A DNA stretch of 64,000 nt from Thermobrachium celere DSM 8682 (GTDB taxonomy: Bacteria > Bacillota > Clostridia > Clostridiales > Caloramatoraceae), in contig NZ_HF952022.1 in the NCBI RefSeq assembly GCF_000430995.1, forward strand, positions 76,655-140,654. Direction: 5' to 3'. The notes below the pieces were generated by a model that had not been told where the DNA came from, searched no databases, and worked only from the letters and a program-made list of their open reading frames with translations. A program made the position numbers and the translations under genes. Positions 27,192-35,917 of the stretch are shown here, piece by piece; the stretch's first letter is position 1, and the number at the start of each line of letters is the position of its first letter.

Positions 27192-27404
27192 ATGAGAAAG
27201 AAGATTAATATTGAGGGAATGAGCTGTATGCACTGCGTAAGACATGTTGAGGAGGCACTATCAGAAATAAAGGGAATATCAAATATAGAGGTCAACTTAC
27301 AAGGGCAATATGCAGTTTGTGATGTGGATAATGTGGACAATAAAGAGATTATTGATAAGATAGAGGAATTTGGATATAGTGTGGTTTCAATAGAGGAGAT
27401 ATAA
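27192..27404 (+). CDS. copZ: Copper chaperone, HMA domain
   Basis: 70-residue ferredoxin-fold copper chaperone that passes Cu(I) to CopA or CsoR. The metal site is GMSCMHC (Cys12, Cys15). The His between the cysteines differs from the usual MTCxxC of many CopZ proteins but is common in clostridial ones. It follows copA by 14 bases with an AAAGGAGGAG ribosome binding site and ends the copper operon at a bidirectional terminator. Confidence 0.92.
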   Translation: MRKKINIEGMSCMHCVRHVEEALSEIKGISNIEVNLQGQYAVCDVDNVDNKEIIDKIEEFGYSVVSIEEI

Positions 27405-27434
27405 AGAGCACCTTATATTTGGTGCTCTTTTATT
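27403..27434. terminator. Bidirectional terminator copZ / MFS gene
   Basis: AAAGAGCACC (27403-27412) and GGTGCTCTTT (27421-27430) between convergent genes, T-rich on both strands. Confidence 0.85.
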
Positions 27435-28597
27435 TTATTAAATTCAATAAAAACCAATGCTTGTATAACAAATACTACTGCAGAAATTATGAAGGTTAAT
27501 GAATAGCTTAATTTTGTATATGAAATAATATTTCCTGCTAAATATGAGGATATAGAAACTGTTATATTACCTATTAGAACAACTATGCTATTGAATTTAG
27601 CTTGATGTTCTTGATTAACTGAATTCATAAAAATAATGTTTTCAAGGGGTACAGTTATATTTATTAGGACAGATCTTATAAGAAAGAATATACATAATAT
27701 GAGGGTTATAAAATTTAGTTTTGTATTAAACAGAACAAATAGTAGAACAAAGGGGAATGATAATAGCTTAGCAAAGGTTATAGTCTTAAATTCGCCTATT
27801 CTTTTAGCTATTATGGGGGATAGAATCATAGCTAAAAGGTTTCCAAGCATATTGAAGTTATTTACAAAAGCTGCAGTATCAGTTGAATAGTTCATTTTAT
27901 TTATTAAATAGGTTGTGTAGTATGGTATTATCATTCCCACTGCAAAGGCACCACAAAATGTATATAGTAAAATTAACTTCATTTTTCTATTTATCTTAAG
28001 TTTATTATTTTTACTTACATTTTTTTCTGTATTTTTGTTTGAAGTTATAAATAATGCAGGTATAGAGCCTAATAAGCTTAAGATACTCATTATATATAAA
28101 GCAGTATTAAAGTTATATAGTTTTATTATTTTACCAGATAAAAAGTTTCCAATTAGATTCATGAAGGTTGCATATATGAATATAAAGCTAAATAATTTAA
28201 CAGTGTCTAATCCTTTGCTGTTTTTTATTAAAAAGGGTGGTTTTATTACAACAATTGCAGATATACCCATTGCATATATAGATGCAGCAAATAGTATTGA
28301 TAGTTTACCATTAGAAAATATGTAGATTATGCTTGATATAAAACATAGAATTCCTGTTGAGGCAAATATGTATTTATCCTTAATGTATTTAGATAATATA
28401 CCAACTATATAAGCAAATAGGGCAAAGCTTATTGTCTGTGTGACAGTTACAACACCTAAGAAACTTTCGTTAAATCCTTTAGACAAAATAAAAGGTCCTA
28501 AAAGAAAGGAATAAAATCCAAAATATATCCCTATAAATATTTCAATAAATAAATAGAATAAAATATTTTTATGTATAATCTTTACTTTTTTTATCAT
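27413..28597 (-). CDS. MFS transporter
   Basis: 394-residue membrane protein with about 12 hydrophobic segments and a basic central loop (NKNTEKNVSKNNKLKINRKMK, residues about 190-210) dividing two six-helix halves, as in the major facilitator superfamily. Conserved loop GILSKYIKDKYIF after helix 2 resembles the MFS loop 2-3 motif. The substrate cannot be predicted. The ATG at 28597 follows AAAGGAT. It is downstream of, and on the same strand as, the AraC regulator, which might control it. Confidence 0.82.
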   Translation of the reverse strand: MIKKVKIIHKNILFYLFIEIFIGIYFGFYSFLLGPFILSKGFNESFLGVVTVTQTISFALFAYIVGILSKYIKDKYIFASTGILCFISSIIYIFSNGKLSILFAASIYAMGISAIVVIKPPFLIKNSKGLDTVKLFSFIFIYATFMNLIGNFLSGKIIKLYNFNTALYIMSILSLLGSIPALFITSNKNTEKNVSKNNKLKINRKMKLILLYTFCGAFAVGMIIPYYTTYLINKMNYSTDTAAFVNNFNMLGNLLAMILSPIIAKRIGEFKTITFAKLLSFPFVLLFVLFNTKLNFITLILCIFFLIRSVLINITVPLENIIFMNSVNQEHQAKFNSIVVLIGNITVSISSYLAGNIISYTKLSYSLTFIISAVVFVIQALVFIEFNKIKEHQI

Positions 28598-28662
28598 ACT
28601 TTATTATCCTTTCATTATTTGATTACAGCTTTATTTTAGCCAAATTAAATAGAAAGGACTAT

Positions 28663-29538
28663 TTATATATTATCTTTTATTTGTACAATATTATCTTTTT
28701 TACGTTCATATGAAGGATTATGTCCTTTATATTTTTTATATACTCTATTAAAATATGCAACGCTTGAAAAACCAACCATGAGTGCAATTTCTGTAATGGG
28801 TTTATTTGTTGTATTTATTAATATTTCAGCTTTAGAGCATCTATAAAAATTAAGATATTCAAGGAAGGTTTTACCCATTGTATTCTTAAAAAACCTACAA
28901 AAATAGTTAGGAGCAAAGTTTAGCATCGATGCGGCATCATTTATGGTGATATTTTCGTTATAATGCTCATCTATATATCTTAAAAGTTTTTCTAGCCTTT
29001 TAAGGTTTTCCTTATGTTTTTTATACGAAAGTTCATTTTTTGAGGTGGTTTGGGAGTATGCAATAATAGATGCTAAAATTTTATATATACTTCCTCTAAT
29101 ATCAATTTCATAACCTGGGGGTTTTTGGTTGTATTTATTTATAATATCCTCCATGTAATATCTTATTGTTTCTATATAATCAATATAATTTTTATTTTGC
29201 TTTATAATTTTATCATCATCGTTGAAGGGGAAGAGCTTGTTAAATTCAATTGGAAGATCAGTTGCTATACTTGTATCGAATTGAAGAACTAGATATTTAG
29301 AAAAACCATATACTGCATGTACATCTAAGCTGTTTAGAAGGATTATCTCACCACTTTTAATATCATAGTATGAGTTATTTATTTGAATTTTTGCTTCACC
29401 TTCTAGTAGATAGAGTATTTCTATAAAATCATGCCAGTGAGGAGGTACATATGTACAAGTTTGATTAAGTTCTGTTATAAATATTTTTACAGGCAACATT
29501 TTGTTTCCAAGCTGTGCTATTTCTTTAAATGGTTCCAT
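28663..29538 (-). CDS. AraC-family transcriptional regulator with cupin domain
   Basis: About 291 residues. An N-terminal cupin (HWHDFIEILYLLEGEAKIQIN) would bind a small ligand, probably a sugar or derivative. The C-terminal AraC domain has two helix-turn-helices, the first around INDAASMLNFAPNYFCRFFKN and the second around ITEIALMVGFSSVAYFNRVYK, the latter matching the AraC signature. The ATG at 29538 lies nine bases after GGAG and is preferred over an in-frame ATG at 29553 that overlaps this site. It is divergent from the PfkB kinase gene and upstream of the MFS gene, either of which could be a target. Confidence 0.87.
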   Translation of the reverse strand: MEPFKEIAQLGNKMLPVKIFITELNQTCTYVPPHWHDFIEILYLLEGEAKIQINNSYYDIKSGEIILLNSLDVHAVYGFSKYLVLQFDTSIATDLPIEFNKLFPFNDDDKIIKQNKNYIDYIETIRYYMEDIINKYNQKPPGYEIDIRGSIYKILASIIAYSQTTSKNELSYKKHKENLKRLEKLLRYIDEHYNENITINDAASMLNFAPNYFCRFFKNTMGKTFLEYLNFYRCSKAEILINTTNKPITEIALMVGFSSVAYFNRVYKKYKGHNPSYERKKDNIVQIKDNI

Positions 29539-29594
29539 ATTAATCATCTCCATAAATAGTGTTATAATAGTTATATGAAAAAATTCGACAATAA

Positions 29595-29623
29595 TTGCAA
29601 TATTCCTTTAGAATTGATATAAT
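29595..29623 (+). promoter_or_regulatory. Sigma-A promoter of the PfkB-family gene
   Basis: TTGCAA (29595-29600), a 17-base spacer and TATAAT (29618-29623). Confidence 0.7.
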
Positions 29624-29659
29624 TTATTTTTGTGAAGTTTAAAAGAAGGGGCGAATATT

Positions 29660-30589
29660 GTGGAGAAAACATTTGATGTTGCAGTATTTGGTGCTGTTTT
29701 TGTTGATATAAAAGGTTTTCCAAGAGATATATTAATACCAAAGGGAACTAATATAGGTAGTGTAAAGTTTAAGCATGGTGGTGTAGCTAGAAATGTTGTT
29801 GAAAATCTTAGCTACATGGGTCTTAAGACGAGATTTGTTTCAATTGTAGACAATAGTGCACTAGGTATGGAAGTTTTAGCAAGGCTTAAAAATGAAAAGA
29901 TAGATACGGAGTATGTTGATATTGTGGACAAAGATGGCATGGGGATGTGGCTTGTTGTATTAAATGAAAAGGGAGATATAGCAGCTTCTGTATCACATCA
30001 ACCAAATTTAAAGTATCTTTATAACATAATTGATAATCATGCTGAAGAAATTATAAAGGCATGTAACAGTGTTGTACTTGATTTAGATTTTGAGGCAAGT
30101 TACATTGAAAAGATTATAAATATAGCAAAAGAGTATAATAAGAAGGTATATGCGGTTATAGGGCATCTTGATGTTGTAAAGAGAAATAAGCATTTATTTA
30201 ATAGGCTTGATTGCTTGATATGTAATAATATTGAATTTGAGATAATCGCAGAAAGAACATTTGAGACAAAAGAGGAAGTTATTGAGGCTTGTAGAGAACT
30301 TACAAAGAGTGGGTTAAAGAAGATAGTCGTTACAATGGGAAAAAAGGGTTCTGTTTATTACGATGCAGAAACAGGAGAAGAGGGGCATGTTGATATTGTT
30401 CCTGTAAAGGTAATAGATACAACTGGTGCAGGAGATTCCTTCTTTGCAGGAACTGTGTATGGCCTAATTAGTGGTTATAGTCTAGAAAAGTCAGTTTCAA
30501 TAGGAACTCGTATAGCAAGTCTAACAATAAGTTGTAAGGAAAGTACAAATCCAGAGATTAAACAGAAGATGCATATTATAGTTGTTTAA
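29660..30589 (+). CDS. PfkB-family carbohydrate/nucleoside kinase
   Basis: Ribokinase-fold sugar or nucleoside kinase, 309 residues. The N-terminal substrate motif GGVARNVVENLSYMG and the C-terminal DTTGAGDSFFAGT (anion hole plus catalytic Asp) are both intact. The wording GGVARNVVENL is close to pseudouridine kinases (PsuK), but no psuG glycosidase lies next to it, so the substrate stays open. The start is GTG at 29660 after AGAAGGGGCG. It has its own promoter and is divergent from the AraC regulator. Confidence 0.88.
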   Translation: MEKTFDVAVFGAVFVDIKGFPRDILIPKGTNIGSVKFKHGGVARNVVENLSYMGLKTRFVSIVDNSALGMEVLARLKNEKIDTEYVDIVDKDGMGMWLVVLNEKGDIAASVSHQPNLKYLYNIIDNHAEEIIKACNSVVLDLDFEASYIEKIINIAKEYNKKVYAVIGHLDVVKRNKHLFNRLDCLICNNIEFEIIAERTFETKEEVIEACRELTKSGLKKIVVTMGKKGSVYYDAETGEEGHVDIVPVKVIDTTGAGDSFFAGTVYGLISGYSLEKSVSIGTRIASLTISCKESTNPEIKQKMHIIVV

Positions 30590-30616
30590 AGGGGCTGAGT
30601 ATTCAGTCCCTTTATT
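30588..30616 (+). terminator. Terminator after the PfkB-family gene
   Basis: AAAGGGGCTGA and TCAGTCCCTTT with a GTAT loop, followed by ATTG; T-run is short. Confidence 0.65.
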
Positions 30617-30776
30617 GTGTAATGATTAAGATGATAAAACTATTCTTAGTATAGTTAATTATGGACAAAAATTAAGATTTTAGAGGAGCAAAGAAAAGGT
30701 AAAATATATTGAATTTTCTAAATATTTATGATATAAATTCATTAGTAGAAAATTTGTTTATTTTTGGGGTGATATC

Positions 30777-31181
30777 ATGGGTAAAACTGTTATTCTAAGG
30801 TGTAGCTTGTGTGGTAAAGAAAGCAAAGTTGAGTGGGGAAGGGAATTTTATGTAGACAGCTTAGGAAGAGAACACTACTATAATGAATTTGGGAACATAA
30901 GTGAAGAAGCAAAAAATAGGGGAATATCAGGTTTTTGGGTGGATAAGGTTTGTAAAAACTGTGGGGAAGTTATTAGAGAAAGTAGGTACTTAGAAGATAT
31001 TACAGATGAACATGAAGTTGCTTGGATGAATTTCCCAAGGGTTGATATTGTGGAAAAATGTACAAAGTGTGGCAGTAGAGATATTTTAACTTTATATGAA
31101 ATAATAATTGGTGAAGATAAAAAGGTACCCTGCAATTCCTGTAGAGATGGTAAGATGAAAGTAGAATCTATATATGAATAA
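30777..31181 (+). CDS. Zinc-ribbon protein with four CxxC pairs, unknown function
   Basis: 134-residue protein, not recognised beyond its metal sites. CxxC pairs occur at Cys9/12, Cys59/62, Cys95/98 and Cys119/122, enough for two zinc ribbons: one formed by the first two pairs with an acidic, aromatic linker (WGREFYVDSLGREHYYNEFG), the other by the last two. No helix-turn-helix or catalytic motif is seen. ATG at 30777 follows GGGGTGATATC. It stands alone, with an arginase convergent downstream. Confidence 0.72.
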   Translation: MGKTVILRCSLCGKESKVEWGREFYVDSLGREHYYNEFGNISEEAKNRGISGFWVDKVCKNCGEVIRESRYLEDITDEHEVAWMNFPRVDIVEKCTKCGSRDILTLYEIIIGEDKKVPCNSCRDGKMKVESIYE

Positions 31182-31186
31182 TAACA

Positions 31187-31217
31187 AAAGTGCTGTGTGA
31201 ACTTTACACAGCACTTT
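31187..31217. terminator. Bidirectional terminator zinc-ribbon gene / arginase
   Basis: AAAGTGCTGTGT (31187-31198) and ACACAGCACTTT (31206-31217) around GAACTTT. Confidence 0.82.
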
Positions 31218-31221
31218 GTAT

Positions 31222-32145
31222 TTAAGCTGTTAATCTATTTTCTAAGCCGTATTTAAGTTTGCTTAATGTATTTTTAATTAAGTACATTGCTATATCTAAA
31301 GTTTTATTATCTTTATCAAGTACAGGATTAAGCTCAACTATATCTAGTGAACACATCATCCCTGAAAGTGCAAGACTTTCTAGTATATATTTTGCATCTT
31401 CAACAGATAGACCGTCCTTAACTGGCGTACCAGTTCCAGGTGCAAACAAAGAATCTATTGAATCTAAATCAAAACTTACGTGTATTGCATCTACTTTGTT
31501 TTTAAAGTAGTTTAGCATATCCTTTACGACGTTTTTTATACCTAGTTTTTTGACCTTATCCATAGTATAGAATTGGCCCTTGCTTCCTTTTATAAGTTCT
31601 ACTTCTCCTTCATCCAAGTCTCTTCCTGCAATATGAAATACGTTTTCTTCCTTAATTTTAACCCTATTTTCATATACATTAACAAGCGCCTCATGTCCTA
31701 TTCCAAATGATGCTGCAAGAGGCATTCCGTGTATGTTTCCAGTTGGTGATGTTATATCAGTATTAATATCTCCATGGGCATCAATCCAAACAACGCCTAG
31801 ATTTTTTATTGATTTACTTGCACCAGCTATACTTCCAAGACCTAATGAATGATCTCCGCCTAAAATTAGAGGAAAGTTTCCATTAGATATTGATTCATAT
31901 ACCTTTTGTGCAAGTTTATTATTGGCATCAACTACTTCATGTAGATATTTTAGGTTTGGATGATGTTCATATTTTCTTTTTTCATCTGTTTCAAGTACAT
32001 TCACATCACCACAGTCAAAAACTTCAAAACCTAGGGATTCAATTAAGTTTACTATATTTGCTTCTCTATAGGTTTTTGGAGCTAAATTACAACCAAACTT
32101 GTCTGCACCTAAATGTAAAGGTACACCAATTAAGTTTATCTTCAT
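31222..32145 (-). CDS. rocF: Arginase
   Basis: Hydrolyses arginine to ornithine and urea with a binuclear manganese centre. The 307-residue protein has all three metal-binding signatures: LILGGDHSLGLG, VWIDAHGDINT and SFDLDSIDSLFAPGTG. The length and ADKFGCNLAPKTYR opening fit arginase rather than agmatinase or formiminoglutamase. ATG at 32145 follows AAAGGAGGACGG. No rocD or ornithine pathway gene is adjacent; with speD elsewhere in the window it could feed polyamine synthesis, but that is speculation. Confidence 0.93.
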   Translation of the reverse strand: MKINLIGVPLHLGADKFGCNLAPKTYREANIVNLIESLGFEVFDCGDVNVLETDEKRKYEHHPNLKYLHEVVDANNKLAQKVYESISNGNFPLILGGDHSLGLGSIAGASKSIKNLGVVWIDAHGDINTDITSPTGNIHGMPLAASFGIGHEALVNVYENRVKIKEENVFHIAGRDLDEGEVELIKGSKGQFYTMDKVKKLGIKNVVKDMLNYFKNKVDAIHVSFDLDSIDSLFAPGTGTPVKDGLSVEDAKYILESLALSGMMCSLDIVELNPVLDKDNKTLDIAMYLIKNTLSKLKYGLENRLTA

Positions 32146-32197
32146 CTATCCGTCCTCCTTTTGCTTTTGTTAGTTTTGTTAAGTTATATGATATTTG

Positions 32198-32268
32198 AAT
32201 TTCATCTCCCCTTTGAGTTATCTTAAAGATAGCCAACAATAAAATACCTCCGAAGGAGAGATGAAATT
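32198..32268 (+). repeat. Inverted repeat masking the transposase ribosome binding site
   Basis: AATTTCATCTCCCCTT (32198-32213) pairs with AAGGAGAGATGAAATT (32253-32268), 15 of 16 bases. The right arm contains the ribosome binding site and ends at the ATG (32269). A transcript entering from outside would fold this stem and block translation; a transcript starting inside would lack the left arm. Confidence 0.75.
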
Positions 32269-33309
32269 ATGTGCAAATTAATGAATAATCTTTCATGCCC
32301 AAGATGCCACAGTCATAACCTCTATCGATTTGGTAAAGATAAAGCTGGTAAGCAGAAATATCAATGTAGAAATTGTAAACGTCAGTTTACTCTCGAAGAT
32401 TGTTCAGGCAAGAAAAAGAGTCTTTTGAGAGGATACCCTCGTTGCCCTGTTTGTGGGTATGGCATGTATTTACACCATGATTACGAGTATTACTCTCATT
32501 ATACTTGCAACTCTAAAAAATGTGCTCATTCTGTTTATGTCGCAAAACCTAATAATATACAATCTGCATCTTGTGAATTAATTAAAGGAAAGATGGACTT
32601 TAAAAGAATGAGATTTCCTTTATTTTTAATTCTTTCTGCACTTAATCTTTATTACTTAAATGGTTCTTCAACTAGACGAATATCTCAATTCTTTAAAGTA
32701 ACTTATAATATTAAAGTGTCTCATGTAACTATTGCATCTTGGTGCAAAAAATTTGCTCCTATATTTCTAAGTATAGCTAATAGACTTACTAAAAATCTCG
32801 ATTTAGGCACCTCTGATGAATGGCATGCCGATGAAACTGTCGTTTTTATAAATGGTGAAAAGCATTATCTTTGGTTAATTATTGATTCAGAAACCAGAAT
32901 GGTTTTAGGTTTCAATTTAACAGCATCAAGAGATGCTTCGCAAGCTTTTGCTTTGTTTAAATCTGCAAGCAAATTTGGATGTCCATCGGCTATTGTAACC
33001 GACAGACTAGACTCATATAATCTTGCAGCTAAAACTATTTTTAATAATTCTAAGCATATCAAAGTACAATCATTTAAGGATGATATCTCTAACAACCTGA
33101 TAGAAGCTTTTAATGATACATTTAAAGATTGGTATAAACTCAAGCGAGGATTTAAATCATTTGAAAGTGCAAACACTCTGATAGCAATGTTTATTTTCCA
33201 TTATAATTTTTTAAGACCTCACTATTCTTTAAACAATCTAACCCCTGCACAAGTAGCTGGGATATTAGTTGATGAAAAAGCAATGAATAATTGGCTTCTA
33301 TCTGCTTAA
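32269..33309 (+). CDS. IS transposase, DDE type with N-terminal zinc ribbons
   Basis: 346-residue transposase. The N-terminus has zinc-binding cysteines (CPRCHSHN, CRNC, CPVCGYG, CNSKKC) for DNA recognition, followed by a helix-turn-helix-like stretch (SSTRRISQFFKVTYNIKVSHVTIASW) and an RNase H-fold catalytic domain. The DDE residues lie in DEWHADETVVF, IVTDRLDSYN and NNLIEAFNDTFKDW; the surrounding wording resembles IS6/IS240 enzymes. The reading frame is intact, so the copy may be active. Start codon context is buried in a hairpin. Confidence 0.88.
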   Translation: MCKLMNNLSCPRCHSHNLYRFGKDKAGKQKYQCRNCKRQFTLEDCSGKKKSLLRGYPRCPVCGYGMYLHHDYEYYSHYTCNSKKCAHSVYVAKPNNIQSASCELIKGKMDFKRMRFPLFLILSALNLYYLNGSSTRRISQFFKVTYNIKVSHVTIASWCKKFAPIFLSIANRLTKNLDLGTSDEWHADETVVFINGEKHYLWLIIDSETRMVLGFNLTASRDASQAFALFKSASKFGCPSAIVTDRLDSYNLAAKTIFNNSKHIKVQSFKDDISNNLIEAFNDTFKDWYKLKRGFKSFESANTLIAMFIFHYNFLRPHYSLNNLTPAQVAGILVDEKAMNNWLLSA

Positions 33310-33610
33310 TTTAAAATAAAGCATATCTTTTCATACACCTACATTTTTAAGTTTTTGTAGGTGCCTTCGGCATGCCTATTTTTTATAAATTCCCTAGTTA
33401 TTAAAAATTATTTTTTAGAATTTAATAAAAACCTGAGTAATTTTGAGTAATTATACATCTAGCTACGCTATTTTTTCATATTTACTTAACACAATCCTTT
33501 TGTTTTTTGAAAAACATTATTAATTTTATAAAAATATTTGGTGTATGTCTATAATAAATAAAAAACAAAAAAATAAAATTTTGTTATAATGTAATAAAGG
33601 AGGTGGTAGT
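33310..33610 (+). other. 301-base AT-rich gap: IS right flank and cls upstream region
   Basis: Contains the hairpin CACCTACA...TGTAGGTG (about 33337-33364) with no T-run, the short repeat GAGTAATT at two nearby sites (about 33434 and 33445), and TATAAT-like hexamers near 33550 and 33585 that could serve cls. No ORF or RNA gene is seen. Confidence 0.5.
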
Positions 33611-35032
33611 ATGAATATACTATCAGTTGTATTAATTATAAATGCTGTAGTATTGACTACCATTATTATTTTAGAAAGAAAGAGGCCAGAGAAGACAATT
33701 GCTTGGCTACTGCTTATAATAATTTTTCCTCCTCTAGGATTGATTCTATACTTATTTTTAGGTAGAAATTGGAAGAAACACAGGTTAAATGAAGAGTTTT
33801 CACCGGTGGTTAAGGATCTTTTAAATAGAGTTATAAATAGAGTAGATAAAGAAGAGCATAAATATTTAGCTGAGCTTTTAGCAAATAACAGTTACAGTCC
33901 GTTGTTTGTAGATAATGAAATAGAAATATTCAACAATGGAGATGATAAGTTTAATGCTTTATTTGAAGAGATGGAGAAGGCAATACATCATATTCATCTA
34001 GAGTATTACATAGTAAAGTCTGATGAAATAGGGAATAGATTGAAGGAGATTTTAATAAGAAAAGCAAAAGAAGGGGTTAAGGTAAGGTTTATTATGGATA
34101 GAGTTGGTTCCATAAGGCTTAAGAAGAATTATATAAAGGAATTAAAGGAAAATGGAGTAGATGTGGTACAGTATTCATATTTCCTAGCTCCTTTACTTAG
34201 AAAAATAAATACCCAGATTAATTATAGAAATCATAGAAAAATTGTTGTTATAGATGGAAGAGTTGGATTTTTAGGTGGCATGAATGTGGGAGATGAATAT
34301 AGAGGATTAGGAAAGATTGGTGATTGGAGAGATTTGCATATAAAGGTTAAAGGTGATTTTGTACTTGGTCTTCAAGGAGTGTTTATTGATGATTTTATGG
34401 CTGTAAAAAGAATAGATGATGGAGAATTTTTTATTGAAGGTGAATTTGACAAATATTTTCCAACAAGTGAAAAATCAAAAGGAAAGATAATGCAACTTGT
34501 AACAAGTGGACCTAATTCGGAACATCCTGCTATAATGCAGGGGATTATAAAAATGATAAGTATGGCAAAAAATAACATATACATAACTACGCCATATTTT
34601 GTGCCAACAGAAAGTGTTATGGAGGCTATAAAAATCGCAAAGCTTAGTGGTGTGGATGTAAAAATACTCTTTCCAGGTAAATATGATCACTTCATTGTAT
34701 ATCACGCATCCAAGACGTTTCTAGAAGAGCTTGTTAAATGTGGAGTTGAGGTATATTTCTATAATAAAAATGCCTTTGTTCATTCAAAAGTGATTACCAT
34801 AGACGATTCGATTTGTACTGTTGGAACTGCAAATATGGATATTAGAAGTTTTGAATTGAACTATGAAGTTAATGCAGTTATATATGATAGGGAGATAACG
34901 CAAAAGATAAATGAGATGTTTAGAAGGGATTTAGAGGATAGCACAAAGGTTGATGAAGAATATTTTAAAAATCAACCGAAGTTCATAAAGATAGTAGAGG
35001 GAGTTTGTAGAATATTTTCTGAGTTGTTATAA
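33611..35032 (+). CDS. cls: Cardiolipin synthase
   Basis: Phospholipase D-superfamily membrane enzyme that joins two phosphatidylglycerols to cardiolipin. The 473-residue protein has two N-terminal transmembrane segments (residues about 1-20 and 30-50) and two HKD motifs: NHRKIVVIDGRVGFLGGMN and HSKVITIDDSICTVGTANMD, each with the downstream Gly-Asn. Length and layout match ClsA-type enzymes. ATG follows AAAGGAGGTGG. It is a single gene with its own upstream region after the IS. Confidence 0.95.
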   Translation: MNILSVVLIINAVVLTTIIILERKRPEKTIAWLLLIIIFPPLGLILYLFLGRNWKKHRLNEEFSPVVKDLLNRVINRVDKEEHKYLAELLANNSYSPLFVDNEIEIFNNGDDKFNALFEEMEKAIHHIHLEYYIVKSDEIGNRLKEILIRKAKEGVKVRFIMDRVGSIRLKKNYIKELKENGVDVVQYSYFLAPLLRKINTQINYRNHRKIVVIDGRVGFLGGMNVGDEYRGLGKIGDWRDLHIKVKGDFVLGLQGVFIDDFMAVKRIDDGEFFIEGEFDKYFPTSEKSKGKIMQLVTSGPNSEHPAIMQGIIKMISMAKNNIYITTPYFVPTESVMEAIKIAKLSGVDVKILFPGKYDHFIVYHASKTFLEELVKCGVEVYFYNKNAFVHSKVITIDDSICTVGTANMDIRSFELNYEVNAVIYDREITQKINEMFRRDLEDSTKVDEEYFKNQPKFIKIVEGVCRIFSELL

Positions 35033-35041
35033 CAGTTGAGC

Positions 35042-35070
35042 TTTTCAGTAAAAGTATATTTTGGTATACT
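35042..35070 (+). promoter_or_regulatory. Probable sigma-A promoter of the XRE/S24-like gene
   Basis: TTTTCA (35042-35047), a 17-base spacer and TATACT (35065-35070). Confidence 0.5.
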
Positions 35071-35103
35071 ATTACATAATAAGGCGGCATAAGGAGTGAT
35101 TTT

Positions 35104-35757
35104 ATGAGTAGGGTTGGATTGAGAATAAAACAAGAAAGGATAAAGGCGAATTTTTCAACAAAGGAGTTAGCAAAAAAATTGGGTATTTCTGAAGGTTTTC
35201 TACAGGATGTTGAACTTGGAAGAAGAATAGCAAGTGAAGATTTAATAAAAAGAATAGAAAAGGTCCTTAATATAAATTTAAATGATTCGCTTTTTGATGA
35301 AGTTGAGCAACCTATTGAAAATATTAAAGAATACAAAGAACCTGTTAAAGTAAACAAACAGATGGAGGAAGCTTTTTCAAGTATTTTAAAAAAGATACCT
35401 GTTTGTGATCTTTATCTGAAGGAAATATATGATTATAAATATCTTCCGATAAAAGATAAAAAGGTTGAAGGATACAATGCAGAAAAGGTATTTTTCATAA
35501 TTGCACCAGACGATTCTATGAGGGGATTTAGGATAGCTAAAGGGGATAAAATAATGGTTTACTTGACTCAAGAGATGGAGAATAATGCTATTTATTTAGT
35601 GGATGTTGATGGTAAAAGAATGATAAGGCAATTAAAACGACTAGATGCCAATAGGGTGTTACTTATTTCACAAAATAATGATATAAAAACTGAAAGTCGA
35701 GATATAAAAACTTTCAAAATCATCGGCAGATGCATAAGGGTTGAATTTGAACTATAA
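35104..35757 (+). CDS. XRE-family regulator with LexA/S24-like C-terminal domain
   Basis: 217 residues: an N-terminal Cro/CI helix-turn-helix (FSTKELAKKLGISEGFLQDVELGRR) and a C-terminal S24-like fold. The nucleophile is kept as Ser138 in APDDSMRGFRIAKGD, but the position of the general-base Lys is Arg175 (RMIRQLKR instead of the usual xVKRLxR), so self-cleavage is doubtful. No phage genes surround it, so a host regulator is more likely than a prophage CI. Targets unknown. ATG follows AAGGAGTGA. Confidence 0.85.
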   Translation: MSRVGLRIKQERIKANFSTKELAKKLGISEGFLQDVELGRRIASEDLIKRIEKVLNINLNDSLFDEVEQPIENIKEYKEPVKVNKQMEEAFSSILKKIPVCDLYLKEIYDYKYLPIKDKKVEGYNAEKVFFIIAPDDSMRGFRIAKGDKIMVYLTQEMENNAIYLVDVDGKRMIRQLKRLDANRVLLISQNNDIKTESRDIKTFKIIGRCIRVEFEL

Positions 35758-35799
35758 AAATCTAGCGTCTAGGGCATGTCCTAGACGCTAGATTTTTTA
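35756..35799 (+). terminator. Strong terminator after the S24-like gene
   Basis: AAAAATCTAGCGTCTAGG (35756-35773) and its perfect complement at 35780-35797, loop of six, T-run on both strands. Confidence 0.92.
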
Positions 35800-35856
35800 T
35801 AACTTTGTTAAAAAATTAATCTTAAGAAAAATTCACAATTTAAAGCATTAAACTAG

Positions 35857-35885
35857 TTGAAATTTTTGTGAAAATGAATTATCAT
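35857..35885 (+). promoter_or_regulatory. Sigma-A promoter of the NSS symporter operon
   Basis: TTGAAA (35857-35862), 17-base spacer, TATCAT (35880-35885). Confidence 0.65.
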
Positions 35886-35917
35886 AATAACAAAATTACA
35901 TGTAAAGGGGGATTCCT

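Larger units (their letters stand above)
32198..33380 (+). mobile_element. Insertion sequence, IS6-like DDE transposase; ends not resolved
   Basis: The element contains the transposase gene, the upstream inverted repeat and probably the downstream hairpin CACCTACA...TGTAGGTG near 33337-33364. I could not find convincing terminal inverted repeats or a target duplication, so the limits are approximate. CGA/CGT/CGC arginine codons and C-rich third positions differ from the AGA-dominated neighbours, consistent with recent arrival. Confidence 0.7.

Noticed and set aside
33337-33364. Hairpin CACCTACA...TGTAGGTG as a transcription terminator or IS terminal repeat
   Set aside because: No T-run follows, and no matching sequence occurs at the left side of the element.
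35104-35757. Prophage remnant signalled by a CI-like repressor
   Set aside because: No integrase, structural, lysis or att-like sequence nearby; neighbours are housekeeping genes.
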